Numbered from the stretch's first letter, positions 37,527-47,203 are shown. The stretch: DNA of 64,000 nt from an uncultured Chlorobiales bacterium (GCA_903929135.1 CAIYTH010000048.1:1-64000), one strand, 5' to 3'. The notes: a model not told the origin generated them from the sequence alone. Numbers and translations are program-made.

Positions 37527-38588
37527 TCAGGCATTGCGCTCCTGCAGGGCCTTGAGCTGCGCCTCGAGCGCTTCGAGCTTCGCCTTCATGTCGCCGAGGC
37601 CACGGATGAGGGCTTCCTGCCTGAGCTGATCGCGCATCGGCTGCGCGGGCACCCCCCTGATGGCCTGTCCGGGCTGTGAGAAACTCTTTGAAATGCCCGC
37701 CTTGGCCGCCACAGAGGTTTTGTCGGCTATTTCGAGATGTCCTGCAAATCCGGCCTGACCACCGATGAGACACTGTCGGCCGATCCTGACGCTGCCGGAG
37801 ATTCCGGCCTGCGAGGCGATAACCGTATCCTCTCCGATCCGGCAGTTATGGGCGATCTGCACCAGGTTGTCGATCTTGGCTCCCCTGCAGACGAGTGTGG
37901 TGCCCATGGTCGCCCGGTCGATCGTCGTGTTGGCGCCGATCTCGACGTTATCCTCGATCTGTACGTTGCCCATCTGGGGAATCTTGATGTACGATCCATC
38001 CTGCTGCGGAGCGAACCCGAAGCCGTCGGCTCCGATGACCGTGCCGCTATGGACGATGACCCTGTCGCCGATGATGGTGCCGTCATAGCAGGCCACCAGC
38101 GGAAAGATCACACAGTTGCTGCCTATGGCAACGTCGTGCATGAGTACCGTGTTCTGGCCGATGACCGTATCGTCGCCGATCGTGCAACGCTCGCCGATGA
38201 CGGCATGCTGGCCGATCGAAACGTTGCGCCCGAGACGGGCGGATGAAGCTACCGATGCCGAGGCTGCTATGCCGGGCGCGGTGATCTGCCTGGTGCCGGC
38301 AAACTTCTCGAGAACGAACACGAACGCCGTATAGGGATCCTTGACCTTCAGGAAGCTCCGGCTGCCTGCACCGTCACCGACAGGAGCATCGGAATGAACG
38401 ATGAGCAGCGACGCACGGGCCTCATCCAGAAAACGGTAGTATTTCTCGTTGGCTACGAAACTGACCTGACCGGCACCTGCCTCCTCGATTTTTGCCGGCC
38501 CGGTGATCACGGTATCCCCGTCACCGACGAGTTCCACGGGCTGGAAAAAGCCCTCGAGAAGCGTTTTTATCTCGCTTATTGTCATCAT
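37527..38588 (-). CDS. lpxD: UDP-3-O-(3-hydroxyacyl)glucosamine N-acyltransferase LpxD
   Basis: 353 residues. LpxD adds the N-linked acyl chain in lipid A synthesis. The N-terminal uridine-binding domain (1-100) includes [21 protein letters not shown] left-handed beta-helix follows, built of hexapeptide repeats such as [20 protein letters not shown] and [38 protein letters not shown] contains the catalytic His. The C-terminal coiled helix is LKALQERNA-type. It converges on the GH15 gene with only 18 bp between the stops. Confidence 0.96.
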   Translation of the reverse strand: MMTISEIKTLLEGFFQPVELVGDGDTVITGPAKIEEAGAGQVSFVANEKYYRFLDEARASLLIVHSDAPVGDGAGSRSFLKVKDPYTAFVFVLEKFAGTRQITAPGIAASASVASSARLGRNVSIGQHAVIGERCTIGDDTVIGQNTVLMHDVAIGSNCVIFPLVACYDGTIIGDRVIVHSGTVIGADGFGFAPQQDGSYIKIPQMGNVQIEDNVEIGANTTIDRATMGTTLVCRGAKIDNLVQIAHNCRIGEDTVIASQAGISGSVRIGRQCLIGGQAGFAGHLEIADKTSVAAKAGISKSFSQPGQAIRGVPAQPMRDQLRQEALIRGLGDMKAKLEALEAQLKALQERNA

Positions 38589-38621
38589 GTCAGGCGTGCC
38601 GATAGGCCCAGAATTTTTGAC

Positions 38622-38649
38622 TTACAAATTAAAACCGTTTTCGTATATT
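38622..38649 (+). promoter_or_regulatory. Candidate sigma-70-type promoter of prs
   Basis: TTACAA (38622-38627), 16-bp spacer, TATATT (38644-38649), about 100 bp upstream of prs. The same TATATT -10 sequence recurs before rpmG and rnpB in this window. Confidence 0.4.
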
Positions 38650-38751
38650 CGGAATCCGTTACCGAACGGGAAGCCAGCTCTGGATTCCACAGGCCGGAGG
38701 CCGAAGATGCAGGCGTAATATAACTCGTTTCATCAGAAAAAGCAGTGAGCG

Positions 38752-39723
38752 ATGGAAACACCTATCAAAATTTTCGCAGGGCGCAGCAACCCCGGACTCG
38801 CCGAAAAAATAGCCGACTACCTCGGCATGCCTCTCTGCGATGCCAAGGTGGAGAATTTCTCCGACGGTGAAATCTCGGTCAACTATTTCGAGTCCATCCG
38901 TGGCTCGGACATGTTCATCATCCAGTCGACAAACCCTCCTGCCGACAATCTGATGGAGCTGCTGATCATGATCGACGCCGCAAAGCGTTCTTCTGCAGCA
39001 AGAATCACCGCTGTCATGCCTTACTACGGATATGCCCGTCAGGACAGAAAGGACAAGCCCCGCGTAGCCATTACGGCAAAGCTCGTGGCCAACCTCCTGA
39101 CCCAGGCAGGCGCCGACAGGATCCTGACCATGGATTTGCATGCGCCACAGATACAGGGCTTTTTCGATATTCCTTTCGACCACCTCTATTCGAGCGTGGT
39201 CCTGATCGACTACGTCAAGAATATGGACATAGCCGACAACCTCGTGGTCGCATCACCAGACGTAGGCGGCGTCAAGCTGGCAAGGAAATTCGCAGCCGAA
39301 CTCGGAACCGACCTGGTGATTGTCGACAAGCGCCGTCCGAGGGCAAACGTTGCCGAAGTGATGAACATCATCGGCGACGTCAGAGGCAAGAACGTGCTGC
39401 TGGTCGACGACATGATCGATACGGCCGGCACGCTGGTCAACGCAGCGAAGGCGATCCAGGAGGCTGGCGGCCTGAAGGTATATGCTGCCGCGACGCACCC
39501 GATCCTTTCCGGGCCCGCGATCGAACGCGTCAACAACTCTGTCCTCGAAAAGGTCATCGTGACCGACTCGCTGGTGACTGCTCACGACTACTCGTCGAAA
39601 ATCGAGATCGTCACGATCAGCAACCTCTTCGGTGAAGCCATCAAGAGGATCTACGACGGAGAATCGGTCAGCTACCTGTTCGACAGCAAGAATATCACAC
39701 AGAAGATTACCAACCATCATTAA
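38752..39723 (+). CDS. prs: Ribose-phosphate pyrophosphokinase
   Basis: 323 residues. The enzyme makes phosphoribosyl pyrophosphate from ribose 5-phosphate and ATP for nucleotide, histidine and tryptophan synthesis. Motifs: IFAGRSNPGLAEKIADYLG, FSDGEISVNYFESIRGSDMF, MPYYGYARQDRKDKPR (ATP loop), ILTMDLHAPQIQGFFDIPFD, and the PRPP loop VLLVDDMIDTAGTLVNAAK. It is followed 38 bp later by the ribosomal protein gene rplY. Confidence 0.97.
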   Translation: METPIKIFAGRSNPGLAEKIADYLGMPLCDAKVENFSDGEISVNYFESIRGSDMFIIQSTNPPADNLMELLIMIDAAKRSSAARITAVMPYYGYARQDRKDKPRVAITAKLVANLLTQAGADRILTMDLHAPQIQGFFDIPFDHLYSSVVLIDYVKNMDIADNLVVASPDVGGVKLARKFAAELGTDLVIVDKRRPRANVAEVMNIIGDVRGKNVLLVDDMIDTAGTLVNAAKAIQEAGGLKVYAAATHPILSGPAIERVNNSVLEKVIVTDSLVTAHDYSSKIEIVTISNLFGEAIKRIYDGESVSYLFDSKNITQKITNHH

Positions 39724-39761
39724 TCACAAGAGTCAACGTTTAAAGGAGATAGAGGAATAGT

Positions 39762-40364
39762 ATGGAAACACGAGCATTGTCTGTCAACCCCCGCGAGGTG
39801 AAAAAAGGAGAAGCTGAAAAGCTGCGCCGCACCGGCCTGGTTCCCGCAGTCGTCTACCATAAAGGTGAAAAGACCGTTACCATCAGCGTCGATGAAATCG
39901 CTCTTGCCAAGCTTGTCCGCTCTGCGGAATCGCACCTGATCGACCTTCAGTACCCCGACGGGAAAGCCACTCTCTCGTTCATCAAGGACCTGCAGTTCGA
40001 TCCTGTGAGCGACAGGGTCATCCATGTGGATTTTCAGCTCTTCTCGGCCGACGAGATTGTTGAAATGGAGGTGCCGACCCACTTCGAGGGAGAAAGCGCC
40101 GGCATCAAACTCGCGGGCGGAAAGCTACAGGTCAACATGCACACATTGATCCTGAAGGGCAAGCCCGAGGACATTCCCGAGCACTTCTCAGTCGATATCA
40201 GCGGCCTTGAACTCGGCCACTCCCTGCACATCCGCGACCTGAAGCTCGGTGCGCTTGAGGGCAAGATCGTCATTCTCGGCGATGCTGATGCATCTGTCGT
40301 TGCGATCATCGCTCCGAGAAAGGAAGCTGAAGCCGTCGCCGAAGAGTCGCCTGCACAGGCCTGA
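39762..40364 (+). CDS. rplY: 50S ribosomal protein L25 (Ctc/TL5 form)
   Basis: 200 residues. It binds 5S rRNA. The N-terminal L25 domain (1-95) has REVKKGEAEKLRRTGLVPAV and the C-terminal TL5 domain (100-185) has VHVDFQLFSADEIVEMEVPT and LELGHSLHIRDLKL, so it is the long Ctc type rather than the short E. coli L25. A strong AAAGGAGAT ribosome-binding site precedes the ATG. A terminator follows. Confidence 0.95.
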   Translation: METRALSVNPREVKKGEAEKLRRTGLVPAVVYHKGEKTVTISVDEIALAKLVRSAESHLIDLQYPDGKATLSFIKDLQFDPVSDRVIHVDFQLFSADEIVEMEVPTHFEGESAGIKLAGGKLQVNMHTLILKGKPEDIPEHFSVDISGLELGHSLHIRDLKLGALEGKIVILGDADASVVAIIAPRKEAEAVAEESPAQA

Positions 40365-40396
40365 CCCCTTCCCGGTCAGGAGAAGCCGTGAAACTG

Positions 40397-40429
40397 AAGC
40401 TGCCTTTCTTTCGAAAGGCAGCTTTTTTT
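40397..40429 (+). terminator. Intrinsic terminator after rplY
   Basis: AAGCTGCCTTTC, loop TTTC, GAAAGGCAGCTT: a 12-bp perfect stem followed by a T-run. Confidence 0.93.
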
Positions 40430-40476
40430 ATGTCCTCCGGTTTGCATTCGAACCTCAAGTGTCGTTTTTTTAAACA

Positions 40477-42003
40477 GTGAACGAACGCGACCGATTCCCA
40501 TTGTCCACCTCCATCGTGAAAGCAAAGAACGAACAGAAGATTCCGGTCATCTACCGCATACTTCCGGGACTCGGCCTGATCAGCGCAGGAAAAAGAGGCC
40601 TCGGGCTCTTTTTCATGATCGCCTTCTCCTCCTTCGCGGCTCTTTTCGTCCTGCGTTTCGGCCTCTTTGTCATCAGCGTGCGCTCGCTCTTCACCGGCAT
40701 CGCCCTGCTGATGGTTTCAGCAGACAATTTCCTGCAGGTTTTCACTCCGGAGGTACTCGAGTTCTGGGTCGCAGCCCTGTACATCGTCATCGTCCCGGTA
40801 CTCCTCGCGACCTTTTCAACCCGCTCGTATCGTAAAGCGCTTGCCGAAAGGAACGGTGTTCCCTCCGGTGAACTCAGTCTCTGGCAGCTTGGCATGCGTT
40901 CGTTCAGGCGGAACATGATACCTGTGGTCGCCTCGGTGGTCATTTTCATACTCTATTCCGTATCATTTCTCGCTCCGTACCTTGCGCCTTTCAGCCCGTT
41001 CGACCAGCAGGATTTCCTCGTCACGGCATACCGTCCGCCGCTGACCAGGCTCGACGCCATCGTGTTCGCCCCGAAGCGCTCGTCCATGATCCCGCTCCGG
41101 GAGGGCAAGGAGGATTCAGCCCGCCTGACCAACGCCCTGATCGACGACGTCCGGAAGCTTAAATCCAGAAACCGCGACTACTCGCTGAAATTCGTCGACA
41201 GCTACCGTGTCGTCGGAAACATCGTGAACTACCGTCAAGGGATCAGGGAGCGCAGCATCCCCCTCGCCGAGCTTCGCAACCTTCCGGCTGAGCCCTTCGC
41301 AGGCCAAAGACCCGGATTCGTGGTGTCGCGCAACTTCCTGCTCGGCACCGACCAGTACGGACGTGACATCTTCAGCCGGGTGATCTACGGTTCGAGGATA
41401 TCCCTGTCCATCGGATTCCTGGTCGTGCTCATCTCCGTCACCCTCGGGACCGTCATCGGGGTTTCGTCAGGTTATTTCGGAGGCTGGGTGGACAACATCC
41501 TCATGAGGCTCGTGGACGTCCTTATCGCGTTCCCGGCGCTCTTCCTCATTCTGATCATCATCGCCACGTTCGGTAATTCGATCTACCTGATCGTCATCAC
41601 GCTCTCCTTCACCGGCTGGATGGGCGTGGCGCGGATCGTCAGGGGCCAGGTGCTCTCCCTGAAGGAGCAGGAGTTCATTCTTGCCGCCAAATCGCTCGGC
41701 CTGTCGCACCTGCGCATCATCTTCCGACACCTCCTGCCCAATGCCCTGACGCCGGTCATCGTGGCGGCCACCCTGAGAATCGGCAGCATCATCCTTACCG
41801 AGGCGGGACTCTCATTCCTCGGTCTCGGCGTGCAGCCGCCGACTCCGAGCTGGGGCAACATCATCAATGAAGGACGCGACAGCCTCCTGAACCACTGGTG
41901 GATCTCGACCTTCCCGGGCATCGCCATACTCTCCACGGTCGTCTGCTTCAACCTCATCGGCGACGGAGTTCGGGACGCCCTCGATCCGAGGATGCGCGGA
42001 TGA
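40477..42003 (+). CDS. OppC/DppC-type ABC permease with long N-terminal extension
   Basis: 508 residues with a GTG start. The C-terminal 280 residues are a standard peptide/nickel permease: FLLGTDQYGRDIFSRVIYGS, then RISLSIGFLVVLISVTLGTV and the EAA loop EFILAAKSLGLSHLRIIFRH, ending GDGVRDALDPRMRG. The usual length is near 300 residues. The extra N-terminus adds about three or four membrane segments (GLGLFFMIAFSSFAALFVL, AALYIVIVPVLLATFS) and a soluble loop (about 190-290) between the first OppC helix and the domain. No OppB, ATPase or binding protein is adjacent. Confidence 0.88.
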   Translation: MNERDRFPLSTSIVKAKNEQKIPVIYRILPGLGLISAGKRGLGLFFMIAFSSFAALFVLRFGLFVISVRSLFTGIALLMVSADNFLQVFTPEVLEFWVAALYIVIVPVLLATFSTRSYRKALAERNGVPSGELSLWQLGMRSFRRNMIPVVASVVIFILYSVSFLAPYLAPFSPFDQQDFLVTAYRPPLTRLDAIVFAPKRSSMIPLREGKEDSARLTNALIDDVRKLKSRNRDYSLKFVDSYRVVGNIVNYRQGIRERSIPLAELRNLPAEPFAGQRPGFVVSRNFLLGTDQYGRDIFSRVIYGSRISLSIGFLVVLISVTLGTVIGVSSGYFGGWVDNILMRLVDVLIAFPALFLILIIIATFGNSIYLIVITLSFTGWMGVARIVRGQVLSLKEQEFILAAKSLGLSHLRIIFRHLLPNALTPVIVAATLRIGSIILTEAGLSFLGLGVQPPTPSWGNIINEGRDSLLNHWWISTFPGIAILSTVVCFNLIGDGVRDALDPRMRG

Positions 42004-42222
42004 TGCAAAACAGGAATCCAGGCGACCCTGCACCTCTGGAAACGCCCGCTTCGGCCTGCCTCCACAGGAAACCACGGATGACCAAACCCCAGGAGAACGT
42101 GCGGCTCGACGAAACCGGAAAGATCGCCCTCGACAGGTGCATGATCCGGTCGCTTCAGGTCGCGCCGGTGCAAACACCTCATGCAGCGACACGCCGACCG
42201 ACCTGAAACGCAGGAGACCGCC

Positions 42223-42495
42223 ATGAAGAAACAGAAACAGCTCGACCTGCTCGAAGCAGCCATAGCAGACCTGGGTTTCAAGCTCAGATACGAAAAAGGG
42301 AGCTTCATCGGAGGCGACTGCCGCGTGAAGGAGAACAAGGTCGTGGTGGTCAACAGGTTCCTGCCTATCGAAGGCAAGATCGCCACCATAGCCCATGTCA
42401 TCCACAAGATCAACCCTCCCGGCCTCGCTCCCGAAATCGTCAGGATCATCGACACCCTGATCGCGAATGACCTGTTCAGCGGACCTGTCCGCTGA
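42223..42495 (+). CDS. Small conserved-looking protein of unknown function
   Basis: 90 residues from the ATG at 42223, preceded by CAGGAGA. The sequence is well ordered and soluble: QLDLLEAAIADLGFKLRYEK, GSFIGGDCRVKENKVVVVNR, FLPIEGKIATIAHVIHKINP. The GGDCRVKE strand followed by VVNRFLP suggests a small alpha/beta fold. I do not recognise the family. The space before it (42004-42222) follows the permease gene and holds only a doubtful short frame. Confidence 0.65.
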   Translation: MKKQKQLDLLEAAIADLGFKLRYEKGSFIGGDCRVKENKVVVVNRFLPIEGKIATIAHVIHKINPPGLAPEIVRIIDTLIANDLFSGPVR

Positions 42496-42515
42496 CGCTC
42501 CCCCTCCCTGCCGGA

Positions 42516-44717
42516 TCAGGGCCAGGAGGTCTGTCGGGTTTTCGAACGTATCGCGATCCCTTTCCGTGTCATGGCGTACCGTTCGAGCAATGCCCGCTGC
42601 GCAGGCGACATGAACGGGCCCGGCACAAGGAGCACCCGTCCGGGTCCGGCGATGTCGAGCCAATCGTCAAGCTGCCGCCACTGCTTCCCCGTAAAGCGGT
42701 AAATCCAGATGATCGCCATGTCGGCATGACTGCATCGTGTTTCCATCAGGCGCCCCATTCCTGAAACCAGCAGCAGCGAGCGCTTGCGGCTTTCGATCCT
42801 GACTACCCTGTCTCTGAGCCTCGTCACGACTGCAGAATGAAGCACCAGAGACCCTCCGGACGAATCGAGGCGATGCGCTACCGGCATGGCCGCCACGACG
42901 GTGTCGGGGGACATGAGCCCGACGACAGCCTTCGGTCTGGCAAAGCCCCAGAGATCGGCCTGCCGGAGTATCCGGTCCCACGCCTTGCTCTTGCGGCCAG
43001 CGTCGACCAGCACGGTCTCGCTGCCGGACGAAAAGAGTACGGCCATCTCCCTTCCGAGATTGACCGTCACCATCCCGGGCGGCTTCGGTACCGGCCTCGC
43101 AAGCTCATGCCAGAAGATGATGTTCGCTCCGGCAAGCAGGGCGATCGCCGCTCGACCCCACGCCCTCCGGCCGATGAGGAACAGCAGGGTGCCGAGCATT
43201 GCATAGAACAGCATCACCTCGAACCGGTCCGGGCGCAGTTCGACACTTGCCAGGGGCATATGGCTGAAAAGCAGCGTAAAGAAGAGGGTCAGCTTCGCGA
43301 ATATCCATGAACTCAGCGCGAAAAGCGAAGCAATTCCGCCGGGAACGGGGTGGAAAAGAAACAGCGGAAGGGCGGCATACATTGCGAGGTTCGAAAAAAA
43401 CACCACCGGGAGGTTCGCCACGATGCCCGAAGGGGAGAATGTTCCAAAGATCGTCGCAATGACCGGGCTGACCCCGGCCATCGCCGAAAGGCTGACGCAG
43501 AAACCGCTCCACAGTGCCGCAAGCACCTGCCGTATCCGGCCCCTTCCTGTCGGCACAACCCCTGACAGTGGCCCATGAAGCATCAGAATGCCAAGCACGG
43601 CGCCGTTGGTCATCAGAAATCCGGCATTGAACAGGTCGAAGGGGTCGAAAAGGAGGATCAGGAGGTCGGATACGGCCAGGGAGTTGAGCGGCCAGCTCTT
43701 ACGGCCCAGCACGCCTCCGCCGATCATCACTGCCGACATGATGGCTGCGCGTCTGATCGAAGGGGCGTTCCCGGTCACCAGACAATATGCTGCAAGCACC
43801 GAAACGAACAGGACGAAGGCCATCCAGCGACCTGCCGTCGTGACCTTGAGACGCTGCAGGCAGAGGTTGACCGCCCAGGCCAGAAGGGCGACATGCAGGC
43901 CCGATACGGCAATGACGTGGGCTGTGCCGGTTCGCCTGAAGGCATCGCTCAGCTCTTCAGGCAGCAGCTCCTGCTCTCCGAGGATCATCCCTTTCACGAA
44001 CTCCCGTTCCCTCCCCGGAGGAAAACGTCCGTCGATGCATCCGACGAGATAGCCTCTTGCGGGATTGACGACCGTCATGAATAGATCGAACCCTTTCCCT
44101 GGCGGCTCCCTGAGCACGCCCCACGGCCCCGCGCAGAAGATCTGCACGTGAATTCTCCGGTAACGGGCCTGTTGACGTGGATCGAACTCCCCCCGGTTCG
44201 AGGCCGGCGCAATCAGCCCAATGTGTCCCTTGACACGGACGAACTCGCCCTCCTGCACCTGGAAACCGGCATCGGCAGGCAATCTGACGAAAATCTTCGC
44301 CCGATCGTCGAGAGCCGTTCGCTTTCCCTCATGAAACACCTCCCTGACATGAAGCTGAAACCCTGCGCCTCCCGGAGCGACCTGCGGGCGACCGTCGACC
44401 ACTCCAGACAGGATCACCTCGCGACCTGCCCAGGAGAGCAGCGACGGAACGGGCACGAAGGAGTAGCGGCTCGAGGCGTAAAGGGCGAACGAACCGGCGA
44501 CCGCGAGAAGGTAGAGGAGGACGGAAGGCAGGGTAAGCCTGCTCGAAGCGGGTCGAAGAGCTCCTGGCAGAAGAAGTGCCGCGGTCAGGATTCCGGCTGT
44601 CAGACAAAACACCAGCCATGATGCCGGAGGCACCGGTAGAGTCGTGGCTGCAAGAATGCCTGCAACGGCACAGGCCAGCAGACGCACTGCCGGCAAGGCA
44701 GAGAGGAAGTACCGCAT
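42516..44717 (-). CDS. comEC: ComEC/Rec2-family DNA-uptake membrane protein
   Basis: 733 residues. ComEC forms the inner-membrane channel for single-stranded DNA during transformation. The N-terminal part (1-230) has helices and the OB-like domain (REVILSGVVDGRPQV, VRVKGHIGLIAPASNRGEFD), and the competence core (about 230-530) has RRTGTAHVIAVSGLHVALLA, GNAPSIRRAAIMSAVM and FDLFNAGFLMTNGAVLG. The C-terminal beta-lactamase-like domain (about 560-733) is recognisable (VLVDAGRKSKAWDRIL) but lacks the HxHxDH metal motif. It starts 104 bp from metF on the other strand. Confidence 0.9.
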   Translation of the reverse strand: MRYFLSALPAVRLLACAVAGILAATTLPVPPASWLVFCLTAGILTAALLLPGALRPASSRLTLPSVLLYLLAVAGSFALYASSRYSFVPVPSLLSWAGREVILSGVVDGRPQVAPGGAGFQLHVREVFHEGKRTALDDRAKIFVRLPADAGFQVQEGEFVRVKGHIGLIAPASNRGEFDPRQQARYRRIHVQIFCAGPWGVLREPPGKGFDLFMTVVNPARGYLVGCIDGRFPPGREREFVKGMILGEQELLPEELSDAFRRTGTAHVIAVSGLHVALLAWAVNLCLQRLKVTTAGRWMAFVLFVSVLAAYCLVTGNAPSIRRAAIMSAVMIGGGVLGRKSWPLNSLAVSDLLILLFDPFDLFNAGFLMTNGAVLGILMLHGPLSGVVPTGRGRIRQVLAALWSGFCVSLSAMAGVSPVIATIFGTFSPSGIVANLPVVFFSNLAMYAALPLFLFHPVPGGIASLFALSSWIFAKLTLFFTLLFSHMPLASVELRPDRFEVMLFYAMLGTLLFLIGRRAWGRAAIALLAGANIIFWHELARPVPKPPGMVTVNLGREMAVLFSSGSETVLVDAGRKSKAWDRILRQADLWGFARPKAVVGLMSPDTVVAAMPVAHRLDSSGGSLVLHSAVVTRLRDRVVRIESRKRSLLLVSGMGRLMETRCSHADMAIIWIYRFTGKQWRQLDDWLDIAGPGRVLLVPGPFMSPAQRALLERYAMTRKGIAIRSKTRQTSWP

Positions 44718-44820
44718 GTTTGGGGGAGTAGCGGTTAGTCCCGTTTAATTCCTTAAATTACGCAACTCATTGTTTAGTATATTCAGTTTTTTATTTCAAC
44801 AGCACTAACCATACACAAGG

Positions 44821-45693
44821 ATGCTTGTCAAAGAGATTCTCGAATCCAGCAACGAACCGATCTTCAGCTTTGAATTCTTCCCCCCGAAAAAGCAGGAAGA
44901 GTGGGACAGTCTCTTTGAAACCATTTCGAACCTTATCCCCCTCAAGCCATCCTATGTCAGTGTCACCTACGGCGCCGGCGGATCGACGAGGGAGCGTACC
45001 CACAACCTGGTCACGAAAATCCAGAAAGAGACAGGGCTCACGGTCGTGTCGCACCTGACCTGCATCTGCTCTGAAGAGGCCGAGATCGAATCCATTCTCG
45101 AACTGTACCGGAACCACGGCATCGACAACGTGCTTGCCCTGCGCGGCGACAAGCCGGCAGACATCCCGACCATCGAGGAGGCCGTCAGGGATTTTCCGCA
45201 CTCCATCGACCTGGTCAGGTTCATCAAGGCCAACTTCCCGGAAATGGGTGTAGGGGTCGCAGGATTCCCTGAGGGACACCCTGAGACCCCTAACCGCATG
45301 AAGGAGCTCGAGTACCTGAAAGCCAAGGTCGACGCCGGGGCCGACTACATCGTCACCCAGCTCTTCTTCGACAACCGGGACTATTTCGATTATGTGGAGC
45401 GTTGCGCCATGGCAGGCATCACGGTGCCGATCATTCCGGGCATCATGCCGATCACGACCAGGAAGGGGATGATCCGCATGTCAGAGCTGGCGTTGGGTGC
45501 GCGAATCCCGGCTCCCCTGCTGAGGCGGGTCCTTGAAGCCGGGGACGATCGTGAGGTCGCCGCCATCGGGATCGAGTGGGCGACCAGACAGGTGCAGGAG
45601 CTCATCGACAACAAGGTCAAGGGCATCCATTTCTATACGCTGAACCTCGCGGAAGCTACCCTGAAGATATTCAGGAACATCAAGAGGCGATAA
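44821..45693 (+). CDS. metF: Methylenetetrahydrofolate reductase
   Basis: 290 residues, standard MetF size. The enzyme is an FAD-containing TIM barrel that reduces methylene- to methyl-tetrahydrofolate for methionine synthesis. Motifs: FSFEFFPPKKQEEW, YVSVTYGAGGSTRERT, VVSHLTCIC, NVLALRGDKP, VGVAGFPEGHPE, DAGADYIVTQLFFDN and PIIPGIMPIT. The frame is complete and in the usual order. Confidence 0.97.
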   Translation: MLVKEILESSNEPIFSFEFFPPKKQEEWDSLFETISNLIPLKPSYVSVTYGAGGSTRERTHNLVTKIQKETGLTVVSHLTCICSEEAEIESILELYRNHGIDNVLALRGDKPADIPTIEEAVRDFPHSIDLVRFIKANFPEMGVGVAGFPEGHPETPNRMKELEYLKAKVDAGADYIVTQLFFDNRDYFDYVERCAMAGITVPIIPGIMPITTRKGMIRMSELALGARIPAPLLRRVLEAGDDREVAAIGIEWATRQVQELIDNKVKGIHFYTLNLAEATLKIFRNIKRR

Positions 45694-45710
45694 GGGGAAA
45701 AGAGGATTCC

Positions 45711-45795
45711 AAATGGACCTGATGGACGACATGCACCCGATGGACTGAATGGACGAAGAAACCAATGTCCATAACGTCCAGGTCGTCCATTCCCA
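45711..45795. repeat. ATGGAC / GTCCAT short-repeat cluster
   Basis: Four ATGGAC direct copies between 45712 and 45754 (two followed by GA) are answered by inverted copies GTCCAT, GTCCA and GTCCATT from 45767 to 45791, so the segment can fold into alternative hairpins such as AATGGACGA with TCGTCCATT. It lies between the convergent metF and lysA genes and may act as a terminator. Confidence 0.7.
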
Positions 45796-45797
45796 CA

Positions 45798-47081
45798 TTA
45801 CATTTCATTCTGCACCAACTGCTCATAGCTCTCGCGCCTGCGTACGAGCGTGACCTCGCTGCCGTCGACCATCACTTCGGCGGGACGGAGACGCCCGTTG
45901 TAGTTGCTGCCCATGACAGACGCATAGGCGCCTGAAGAGAGCACGGCAAGCAGCTCGCCTTCCGCAGCATCGTCGATCATGCGATGACGGGCGAAAAAGT
46001 CACTCGACTCGCAGACAGGACCTACCACATCGGCAACTACCCCCGTTTCGTGACGAAGGACGGAAAGCACCTCATGGTGCGACTGGTAGAGCGCCGGACG
46101 GATCAGCTCGGTCATACCCGCATCGACGATGAAAAACTCCTTTCCGGCATGGTTCTTCTTTTTGTACAGCACCCTGGTAAGAAGCAGCGCTGCGTTTGCC
46201 GCAAGGAACCTGCCCGGTTCGAAAATGACCGTCACGCCCTTGCCTTCAAGCATCGGGACGATTTTTTCGGCGAAGCGCCCGATCGGGGTAGCCGGCTTCT
46301 GGGGATCGTAGGTCACCGGGAAACCTCCGCCGATATCGAACCACCGGATGTCAAAACCGAGTAAACGGGTTGTTTCGAGTACGTCGAGCAGCTTCTGCGT
46401 TGCGGCCACGTAGTACTCAGGATCGAATATCTGGGAACCGATATGCATGTCGAGCCCCTGTAGCGACAGGTTCGGCAACGTCCTGAAAAGATCGAACACC
46501 TCGCCAAGTTCCGCCTCGTCGATTCCGAACTTCTCCTTGCTGTCGCCGGTCGTGATGTAGGGGTGGGTTTCGGCCGTGACATTCGGATTGATCCTGATGG
46601 CAACGTTCGCCACCTTGCCGAGTCGAGCGGCCACGCGATCGATGGCCCTGAGCTCGGAGACCGATTCGGCCTTGAGCATCAGCACACCCGATGTCAGGCC
46701 GAATTCGATCTCCTGTTCCGTTTTGCCGACGCCGGCCATGATGATCCGGTCGGGAGATACGCCTGCCTTGAGGGCACGGAAAAGCTCGCCGCCTGAATTG
46801 ACGTCACATCCGCAACCCTCGGCAGCCAGCGTCCTGATCACCGAAAGATTGAAGTTCGCCTTGACCGAATAACAGGTGAAATGGGGCAGGCCGGCAAATG
46901 CAGCCTCGAAGGCCCTGAGCTGGTTGACCAGGCTCTGGCGGCTGACAACGTAAAGCGGGGTCCCGAACTGTTCGGCAAGCGTGTCGAGCCTGACGTCTTC
47001 ACAGCAAAGGGTCCCTTCGGTATAGGAGAATAAATGACTGTCCAGCACGGCGCGGTAGGTTATGTTGTTAAAAAGACTCAA
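45798..47081 (-). CDS. lysA: Diaminopimelate decarboxylase
   Basis: 427 residues. LysA is a PLP enzyme that converts meso-diaminopimelate to lysine. The PLP lysine is in HFTCYSVKANFNLSV, the phosphate loop includes FDIGGGFPVTYDP, the substrate region is FEPGRFLAANAALLL, and CESSDFFARHR carries the conserved Cys at the dimer active site. GAYASVMGSNYNGRLRP is the usual C-terminal motif. It converges on metF. Confidence 0.96.
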   Translation of the reverse strand: MSLFNNITYRAVLDSHLFSYTEGTLCCEDVRLDTLAEQFGTPLYVVSRQSLVNQLRAFEAAFAGLPHFTCYSVKANFNLSVIRTLAAEGCGCDVNSGGELFRALKAGVSPDRIIMAGVGKTEQEIEFGLTSGVLMLKAESVSELRAIDRVAARLGKVANVAIRINPNVTAETHPYITTGDSKEKFGIDEAELGEVFDLFRTLPNLSLQGLDMHIGSQIFDPEYYVAATQKLLDVLETTRLLGFDIRWFDIGGGFPVTYDPQKPATPIGRFAEKIVPMLEGKGVTVIFEPGRFLAANAALLLTRVLYKKKNHAGKEFFIVDAGMTELIRPALYQSHHEVLSVLRHETGVVADVVGPVCESSDFFARHRMIDDAAEGELLAVLSSGAYASVMGSNYNGRLRPAEVMVDGSEVTLVRRRESYEQLVQNEM

Positions 47082-47135
47082 TAATAGCGTTTATTGACAT
47101 CGAAACAAAAAAACGGGAGCACTGGCAGCCCCCCC

Positions 47136-47164
47136 TTGCATAATCACGGCCGGGGTTGTATATT
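47136..47164 (+). promoter_or_regulatory. Sigma-70-type promoter of rpmG and tRNA-Leu
   Basis: TTGCAT (47136-47141), exact 17-bp spacer, TATATT (47159-47164), 40 bp upstream of the rpmG ATG. It is well placed between the divergent lysA and rpmG. Confidence 0.6.
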
Positions 47165-47203
47165 CGATGCTCATTTAATAACTAACTGACGGACGTTACA
47201 TCG

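Noticed and set aside
42003-42206. A 67-codon frame starting in the stop codon of the permease gene.
   Set aside because: It overlaps as expected for coupling, but the sequence is proline- and arginine-rich with no structure and reads like untranslated DNA before the next ribosome-binding site.
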